From the NCBI GenBank assembly GCA_963082975.1, contig OY720347.1, forward strand, positions 45,645,155 through 45,709,154: a DNA stretch of 64,000 nucleotides, given 5' to 3'. The notes beneath the pieces are model-generated. The model did no database searches. It was not told where the DNA came from and worked only from the letters and a program-made list of their open reading frames with translations. Below are positions 56,141-64,000 of the stretch, in pieces (the first letter of the stretch is position 1; each line of letters starts with the position of its first letter). A program made the translations under genes and the position numbers. The DNA comes from Labia minor. Its lineage: Eukaryota > Arthropoda > Insecta > Dermaptera > Spongiphoridae.

Positions 56141-58349
56141 TTATATATATTCCTAATAATGTTCTGTTTAATTTTTCTTATTTTAAATTTATTTCTATTT
56201 TAATTTGATATTAATTTCAAAAGAATATTTTTGTCAATTGATTGTTTGATAGAATATTTTATCTTTTTATTCTTTTTATAAATAATTTATTATATTATAA
56301 AATATTAATTTTACATATATTATAAGGACTCATGGTTAATGTTAACATTATATTAGTTTCTCTTTAGTAGAAATATTTTAATGGATTTAATTAATTTCGA
56401 AATTCATGTAAATATAACTAAATAAATAAATAACTTTCCAATATAACAAATATATGTTTATAAATATTAAATGTAATAGAAAATCTAATTTTATTAATAA
56501 ATAATATGTATTTATTTAATGTTCATGAGAATTATTAAAAAAGTGGTTTATAAAATGGTTTCTCTCTCTCATCCAACCATTTCCTTAATTAATATTGATC
56601 AAATATCAATTTTTATAATCATTTAATTATATTGTCCAAATTAAAATTAATCCAAATAATTTGTTGAATTTTTGTTTACCTCGTGCGTAATAATTATCTT
56701 TGATGGAATTCTAATTCTATATATAATTTCGAAATTACTGGACTCATAATCAACTTACACCCATATTTATTTCTTAATATAAATATTTGAAGGGAGATAA
56801 TGCATTCCATATTCGTTGGCTCTGGAATTTTAATTAATTTATACATATCAATAAATAATCTATTAAAATTTAATAAAATATAATATATAATTTAATAATA
56901 TAATGTATAAAAATTAAAAATATGTAAGAATATTAGAATTTAAATAAAATGAATTTCAAAAATTAATTATTAAATTTCTAAATCTATGATTAAATATATA
57001 TTAAAATTAACAATATAATTCGTTCTAAAAGTAAATATAATAATAATAATAATAATCTAAATTTAAATAAAAAAATAAAAATAGTATTATTAAAAGCAAT
57101 ACCATGTAACTCTGTTTTAACTTGTTTCTTTTGTTTATTTGTATAATTTATTATTATAAATAATAACGATTTAATGAATGATTTTAATTCAACTTTGTAA
57201 TGATAGATAAACTGAAATCTCAGATCATAAATGATAATTAGATTAATTATTCAACTTGAGAGAGAGAGACAGAGAGAGAACATTTCCGATTTATGTTTAT
57301 TTAGAAATTGCACGTCTCTTTTGTATTCAATCACATGGATTGTTGATAGTCAATCTTCCTTAGCAATGGCCTAAAAGAGGAGATGCTAGAAAACAAGTTA
57401 ATTTACTATCCCTTAACAAAACAACACAACATAGATAGATTTACCAAGTCCATTACTTAAGCAACCGAAATGTTTATGCCTGTTTAACTGTCATGATTAA
57501 ATTTATCGAAGTGAATTTAAAATTGACTTATGGATAAAAGCAAATTTTTGCCACAATTGAAATATTCTTAGATTAGAAACATACACAAACAATATAATTT
57601 TTGCCACAATTGAAATATTCTTAGATTAGAAACATACACAAACAATATAATTATAATGTAAACAGGAAAATTATAAATAGATAAAATAAATAAATTATAA
57701 AGAAAGTTACAGATTCCTAATTCAATTAATATTAAATTAAAATATATGTTAGATTTATAATAATTGAATTTTAACATATTTACTTATTTTAGAAATATTT
57801 TTTTTAGAAATATTCAATTAGAATTATGTGAATAAAAATAATTAAAAGTTTTTGAAAAAATAATAAAATATGGAACCTTTATATAACTTTAAAATAATAA
57901 TAATTTTTTAATTCTAATATAAATATTTAATGAAAAAATGAAAATATCTTGATGAGTACTATATAGCAAGATCAAAATACTAATTAAATATCTATAATAA
58001 ATAAATAAATAAATAACTTAACTATATCACAGTACATATGGTACAAAAGCACAACACATTAGTGAAAATATAAAAGGGCCTCAATAAACCAAATTTAAAA
58101 TAACCGTAATTAAATAAATAAATAAATTTTACATAAAGGAGTAAATTTAATTTTAATTTTTTACTCATCTAAAAAGTTCCCTTTTTTGGCTACCCAATTT
58201 GCTTCGTAACTTCTGTGTTATCACCATATTACAATAAAAAATACTCTTATTTTTAATTTGATGTTGTAAATATTTCAGAAAGATACGACTAAATATAGGA
58301 CACTGGTGGAAATCACGCTAAATTTATCATACTTAGGGAATCCCTATAC
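56141..58349. other. AT-rich intron sequence
   Basis: No gene or named repeat except the 53-bp duplication at 57544-57651. Confidence 0.4.
57544..57651. repeat. Exact 53-bp tandem duplication
   Basis: Two consecutive copies of a 53-bp unit beginning TTTTTGCCACAATTG, without differences. Confidence 0.9.
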
Positions 58350-58914
58350 CAGAGATGGCGAACCTTTTTGAATGTCCGTGCCACAAAATTATAAAAAAAT
58401 TTTTGAAGTAACTGACATGCCACAAAATTGTCATGAGTTTTTTCCAGTACCTGTAACCCTTTTAGCGTTAATACGTATATAATCGAATATTTATGTATAA
58501 CTTCTAACTATCCTGTAGAAAAGTGTTATAATTTTAAATATTAAATTTTATACAAAAAAATAAAATGATTATTAAAAAATTTGGATTTTATTTGTGGTAA
58601 AAATATATCTATCCTAAAAAAATTGTTTATTATTTTTTTTATTTTTATTTTATGGAAATTCTTTAATTAATTTTAGATTATGGTAGTGTAGACTCACTAT
58701 ATTATTTCCATTATTTAACTGAATTTTAAGAAAATTTACATTTCGACATTTTGAAAGAAATCCTTCTTGTTTTATTACTCTAATAACTTTCTTTCTATCT
58801 TAGAAGTTCTTAAATTTTTTTTAGAAATTATTAAGATATCATCACAATGGAAAAAGTAATAATTATTAAAAAAATAATCTTGTCTTTGTGCGTGCCATAG
58901 GTTCGCCATCCCTG
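58350..58914. mobile_element. hAT-type non-autonomous element with target duplication
   Basis: Ends CAGAGATGGCGAACCT and, from the right inward, CAGGGATGGCGAACCT, with GTGCCA following on both sides. The flanking 8-mers are CCCTATAC (58342-58349) and CCATATAC (58915-58922). The 565 bp between have no frame. Confidence 0.9.
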
Positions 58915-59749
58915 CCATATACTATAACTGTAATTATATTAATTATATAATATTTATATATATATAGTTGAGACCGCGGAGACCCTGGTACAGCCCGACC
59001 TCACTTTGCATTTTTGAACTAACTTAAGATAATTTTGTCAAATGGGCATTATGATGAACATTTCAAATATTGAAAATGACCTAGATCCTCTAAAACTTTC
59101 GAGGGAAATTCCAAAAGAACGATTTTTGCTCATTTTCTGTTATTTTTTAAGTTTAGAACGTAAACGATAATTAAAAAAGTATTATTTATTTATTTTTGTC
59201 ATCTATTTAAAACATGAAAAAAAGAGTGGAAAAAAGGCAGTTCATAGTAGATATTTCAATTCCTATTAAACAAGTAGTTAGATGTTAGAATAAGTAGTAC
59301 CTTTGTATTATTGTTATCTTTTAATAAATATCTATACACAAGTTCAAATTAGTGATATCTATGAGGTCTATAAGTCTAAATTTTTATTAAAATGTTAATT
59401 CTCAAAATCTCTTCCATGTCAGGGAGACGTTGGACATTTTCCCACTCGATATGAAAATGGACTTCGGCGACAAACTGATTTTCCAGGAGAGTTTTAAAAA
59501 AATCTCGGATGAACCTTAATCTCCAGTCTACCTAATGAGTCCTTGTGAAATATTTTAGTGCTTATTGGTGATTTAGAAAAAAATTAAGAAACAAAAAGTG
59601 TCCCGGGAAATGATTGATCAAATAATTAGTATCTATTTTTATTTTTTATTATATTTGTAAAATTGAGGTTCTTTTTATTAAAGCTGCTGATCCTCAAATT
59701 GGGAATTGGACAAAATTACCTCAAAAACAGTAAATCATTATACAGCAAT

Positions 59750-59950
59750 CGCAAATCAGAGAGACAAGAGCCAATAGCCGGTTGGAATACAAAGGACGAG
59801 GTGAGCAAACAATTTAATGAAAGAAGTGTGAGAGTTTAGAGAGAATAGGATTTGGATGGAGGGACGTTTGCAGAAAGGCGACCAAGTACTTTCGAGTTTC
59901 GTTGGACCACATTTATAGGCTATATATATATATATAGATAGATAGATTAT
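59750..59950 (+). pseudogene. Very decayed LINE 3' tail
   Basis: GACCAAGTACTTTCGAGTTT near 59879, followed by a (TA)n and (GATA)n tail at 59934-59946, matches the 3' end of the LINE fragment family. Upstream similarity is weak. Confidence 0.45.
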
Positions 59951-62900
59951 TACAACACTTGTAACATCTTCTACAGATATTCAAAAAATAAGATAAAAAA
60001 ACAAATATTATTTTTTAATTAAGATTTAGTTTTCGAAAATATTAAAATTCTTGAAAATTATAATAGTCTCTAGCAGTCTAACTTATAATTTAAACTTTTT
60101 TTTACAAACTCTACTCATGTTAATTTTACAAGTTGAAAAAAATATTTATCATTGTTTTTAAGTTATTTATTACTTTTATTTTTATAATTATTATTTTATT
60201 ATGAGTGGATTATTATTTTTCTTTTGTATGTCATTAAATTTTGTATTTGATTGATTGCTTTAGGAATAATTAATCGGGCTATGAAAGGGAATAGAATCGG
60301 ATTTAATTTATTGCTACTGTGCTATGTCCGTCAGGGGTTTTGACTTTGATTGGTATCGTCTTTCGGCAGAAATTCAATAAATTCAAAGCATTCATTCAAA
60401 AATATACAATATCGCTCCATCACATTCGCTAAACAGATTATTTCAAAGTGAATGAAGCCTTCGTGTTTTGAATGGTATATTATGTCCAGTATTGCATTCA
60501 TCTGCCTACTTTTTCCGTGTTTTTTTTTATAAATTAATTTTTAAATAGACATTAATGAGCAAAATAGCAACCAGTGTTAAATGGCCGGTTATCATTTAGA
60601 AATTTGTTAGTCTAAATAATTTGTTTTTGAAAAGTTTAGACTTGTTTGCTGGTGTTGTCTGTCAATGTCCGGACAAACAACAAATTTTCAACTCTGTCCA
60701 ACTAAATTCTAATGTGAAAATGGATTTTCATATCGTGACTATAATTCATATTCATGAGAAATGGAGAATGAATGGAGGGTTAATAAAGTTCTTCAAAAGA
60801 AAGACAGAGAAATTTATCAAGTTACAAACATAGAATTGCATAATCAACGATCATATATTAAATCATCTTTTTCAAAGAGAATTTTTTTTATTCTTTAAGA
60901 ATTAGGATCGACAGAAATCCGCGACGTTTTGAATTTATTTGTTCAAAAATGATCCGAAATGTTCAATTATTCTTGAACCGAATGGGAATTTAGAATTTAA
61001 ATGAATTGTCACAAAAGGGGAAATAAATATTTTGCAGTTCTTTAACTGGATATACATATATACATGATTAACCAAAGCTTTTACAAACTATAAATATATC
61101 TATATTAAGGCACAGGGACCTCATAAATATTCTATGCTTTTACATGGGTAAAGTCTTTAAACATAGGTTTCCAACTTGAAAACAACTTTGGAAGTCTTTG
61201 AAAGCTACTTATATACACCAGAAATTATCTTTTTATACATTATAATATCTTTTATATTATGAAGTCTTCCCTATTAAAATTACTTTCTTCTAAACAGAGT
61301 ACTATTGAACCGACAAATCACATGCACTGTCCAATTAACATTTTTTGTTGTATATATGTTGAGATATTTAATGGATAATTCGTTAAGACCAGGTAAAATT
61401 ATTGGACTCTTTAAAGTTAACTATAAGATTGGTGAAGAAATTTAAAATAAAAAAAAACTTTTATCAAAAAAATTGTGCTCATAATTTAACATTTACCGAA
61501 TACCATATTATGATTATTAGGTTTCAGGAATAAACCTTTGATAGTATTATTACTCTTATTTTAAAAAAGAAAAAAAAAAAAACTAATAAATTATGTATGG
61601 CAAATCTCCGCTTATTTTTAAATATTTTATATTGTAAAATAAGGGATTTATTCAAACAAAAGCATTCAGTGGAGAAAAAATTAATTAATTCAATTTTTTT
61701 TTAAATTATAATTTAACTTTTATATGCTTAGATTTCACCTTTTTTTAAATCTTGACAAACAGCTGTCAGAGTTGACATAAATTCTAAACTAAACTAAAAT
61801 TTCAATAACGAGAAAAGATTGACATTTCTATTTTTCTCTTTCAACAGGATCATCTGCTAAATATGTCTTTTCTGATGCATCTTAATAATAATTCCATTTC
61901 ATGATCTTGTAGAGGTCCGATTCATTATTGTCCTGTTAAGAAATTTTTATTTAGCCATAATATAATAAAATTTTTAAATAAATAATATATATATAATTTT
62001 TTTTTTTTTAAATTGAATGATTAGATATAAAGGGTGGCTCATGTGTGAAACAAACATTGGTAATATAATAATCACATCCGTTCTAGCATTTTTGCTGCCC
62101 CGGACAAAAAGACAAATTGCCGCCCCTTTAAACATTTTTTTTTGGTCAGAGCAAAAGTTTAAGACAAAAATCCATCATACATACGTTAAACTGAACAATT
62201 ACCAAAAAAATCACAAATATATATTTTGATTAAGTGATTATCAATATTTTATGTCAATAATGACCAAAATGCCGTCCTTTAGATTTGCCGCCCCGGACAA
62301 AAGAGCGGGCGCAGGTAATAATGTATTAAAAATAATACAAATTGATGTTGGAATTGGCCGAGGTAGAACGTGACGTCATTATAGGTCAAATTTTTTAAAT
62401 GATTGAAGGGCGTTTGGATAAAGAAGTTTAACTTTTAAGAGTTAAATTATTTAAGGTTTTTTTTATTGTATTTTGTTGTCTGTTTTCTATTCTCTTGGGT
62501 TATTTAGAAAAACATGCGAAAAATTGAAAAAATGGGGCATCATGCATATAATTAAAAAAAAAAAATATTTTATTGTTTAATTAAAAATTTTTAAATAAAG
62601 TTATTATCAGTTTAGTTTTGTAATATTTTATGATTAAAAAAATACAATCATAAACAGAGTTAGAATCTTGAGCTGGGAAAGTTTTTTTTTTATTTATAAA
62701 ATAACTATGTATATATTAAATATCAAATAATTTAGATGAGTGAATTATCTATATTTTGTTCTTTTTAATCATGAAGTAATTTTATAATTTTTTTATAATT
62801 TTTTTTAAAGGTTGTCTTATTTCAAACGTTTTTTTTTTTTGTTAGGAAATAATTTGAGAAAATTAAAGTTGGCTTTTTTTTAATTTTAACTTTGCTTTAT

Positions 62901-64000
62901 TTTTTTAATGGGATTTATTAGATTAGTGAATCAATCATAAGTCATGAATATCTGCACCGTTTAATGTCGTCCCTTTGGGGACAAATGATTCATCTCTCAA
63001 AACACATTAGTTTCACTTATTTTTGAATACAACACTATATATGTATTTAGTATATATATATTAATGAGAAAGATCAATAAAATAAAATATACGTATGGCA
63101 TTTTGTCACCAATAAAGTAAATATAATAACATTACATGCAAAATCATTTAATCCTATATTTATTACCATTTTTAAGAAAATAAAGTTCAATTTAATTGGT
63201 CTTATAAATATTTATAAGATTATTTCATAAAATGGAAATTCCCTACAATCAATTCAATTTTATTACATTGATTTAATTATATTCTGAAAAAAAAAATAAA
63301 ATAAAATTCCATAAAATCATTTTTGATTAGCTCTATTTTCACTAGCGATTTGAACTTGATTTTATATCGGATTTTATAGTCAATATCTTTATATGAGCAT
63401 CGCGAATTATGAGTCAAGTAGGATTGATTTTTAGAGAAGGAAACGAATGGAAGGTACCATTTATTCAGGTTGATCCATAAAATATAATCAAATGTTATTT
63501 TTTCTTTCCTTCTTAACTCTATTTAATAAAAAAGTTAGAAGACAATTATAATAGCATGAATGTATTTTGTTCGTTTTTGTTTTATAATAATTTTTCATTG
63601 TATTTCATTCAAAAACGAAAAGAAATAATTTAAATAGATTTTTTAATTAAATAATTCAAAAAAAAAAAAAAATCTAAAAAAAGATTCTTATTTTTTAAAA
63701 ATTTATTCAAAGCATTCATTTTAATTTGCTATATAAATATATTTAAATAGTCTGTGTGCGAGATCATTATAGAATATATAATATAAATTATTTTATAAAT
63801 ATAAGCTCTAAGAATTTATTACATTGAAAGCAAATATAATATCTATAATTCACTTATTCATTTGTATGTAGTATTTTTATTAATTGTGAAATTTACTTAT
63901 ATTTATTATTTAATTTTTACTTCAATTTACTTATAAACTCAATATAATTATAATTTTACATATTTATCAAGATGGCTTAAAAGGTTTTGGTTACGACAAA
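59951..64000. other. Remaining intron or upstream sequence, mostly featureless
   Basis: AT-rich. Slightly less AT-rich unique segments lie at about 60260-60500 and 62930-63010. At about 62090-62310 the block TGCCGCCCCGGACAAAA occurs twice, possibly a decayed DNA transposon. No kuz exon is found. Confidence 0.4.

Noticed and set aside
50580..64000. Further upstream kuz exons (HExxH exon and prodomain)
   Set aside because: I looked on the minus strand for the conserved GHNFGSP coding sequence and other ADAM blocks and found none.

Overview
The window reads as nuclear DNA of an arthropod, most likely an insect. It is very AT-rich, has spliced genes with GT-AG introns, and is packed with Helitrons, Helitron-like short elements, mariner/Tc1 and hAT elements and broken LINEs. 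I cannot name the species. No prokaryotic features, complete tRNA or rRNA genes, or CRISPR arrays were seen.

The only host gene I can support is the 3' half of kuzbanian (ADAM10 family), on the minus strand from 50579 to 42800. Seven exons join in frame with GT-AG borders. They run from the third zinc-binding His of the metalloprotease through the Met-turn, disintegrin and Cys-rich domains and transmembrane helix to a long basic cytoplasmic tail. The upstream exons must lie beyond 64000, so the first visible intron is at least 13.4 kb. Introns hold a four-unit hairpin tandem array (45011-45411), a possible LTR/primer-binding-site relic, a SINE and a short Helentron-like element close to a splice donor.

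The rest is mostly a mosaic of transposons. Two unrelated families of short non-autonomous elements share one architecture: a 10-11 bp subterminal inverted repeat at each end, an internal microsatellite and a 3' hairpin next to the second repeat. This is the layout known for Helentron-associated elements (HINE/DINE-1 type). I call them HINE-1 (six copies) and HINE-2 (two copies). All four long Helitrons with a recognisable 3' end (double hairpin then CTAG) sit inside HINE copies. One of these Helitrons has another Helitron inside it, and one has a 121-bp LINE tail with an 11-bp target duplication. The long Helitrons carry a piece of LINE reverse transcriptase, and in two of them that piece is itself split by a hAT-type MITE with an 8-bp target duplication. 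Related copies elsewhere in the window act as empty sites, so the order of insertion can be read directly.

Between these lie internally deleted mariner/Tc1 elements (149-667, 12208-12709, 12752-13473, 23959-25081, 36521-37241), hAT-type elements (5611-6288, 25085-25364, 34324-34893, 58350-58914), LINE remnants (17108, 26755, 30055, 34195) and two SINE copies (19732, 49512). Long AT-rich stretches show nothing I can name. Two GC-elevated unique segments stand out: 22490-22725 and 51966-52570.
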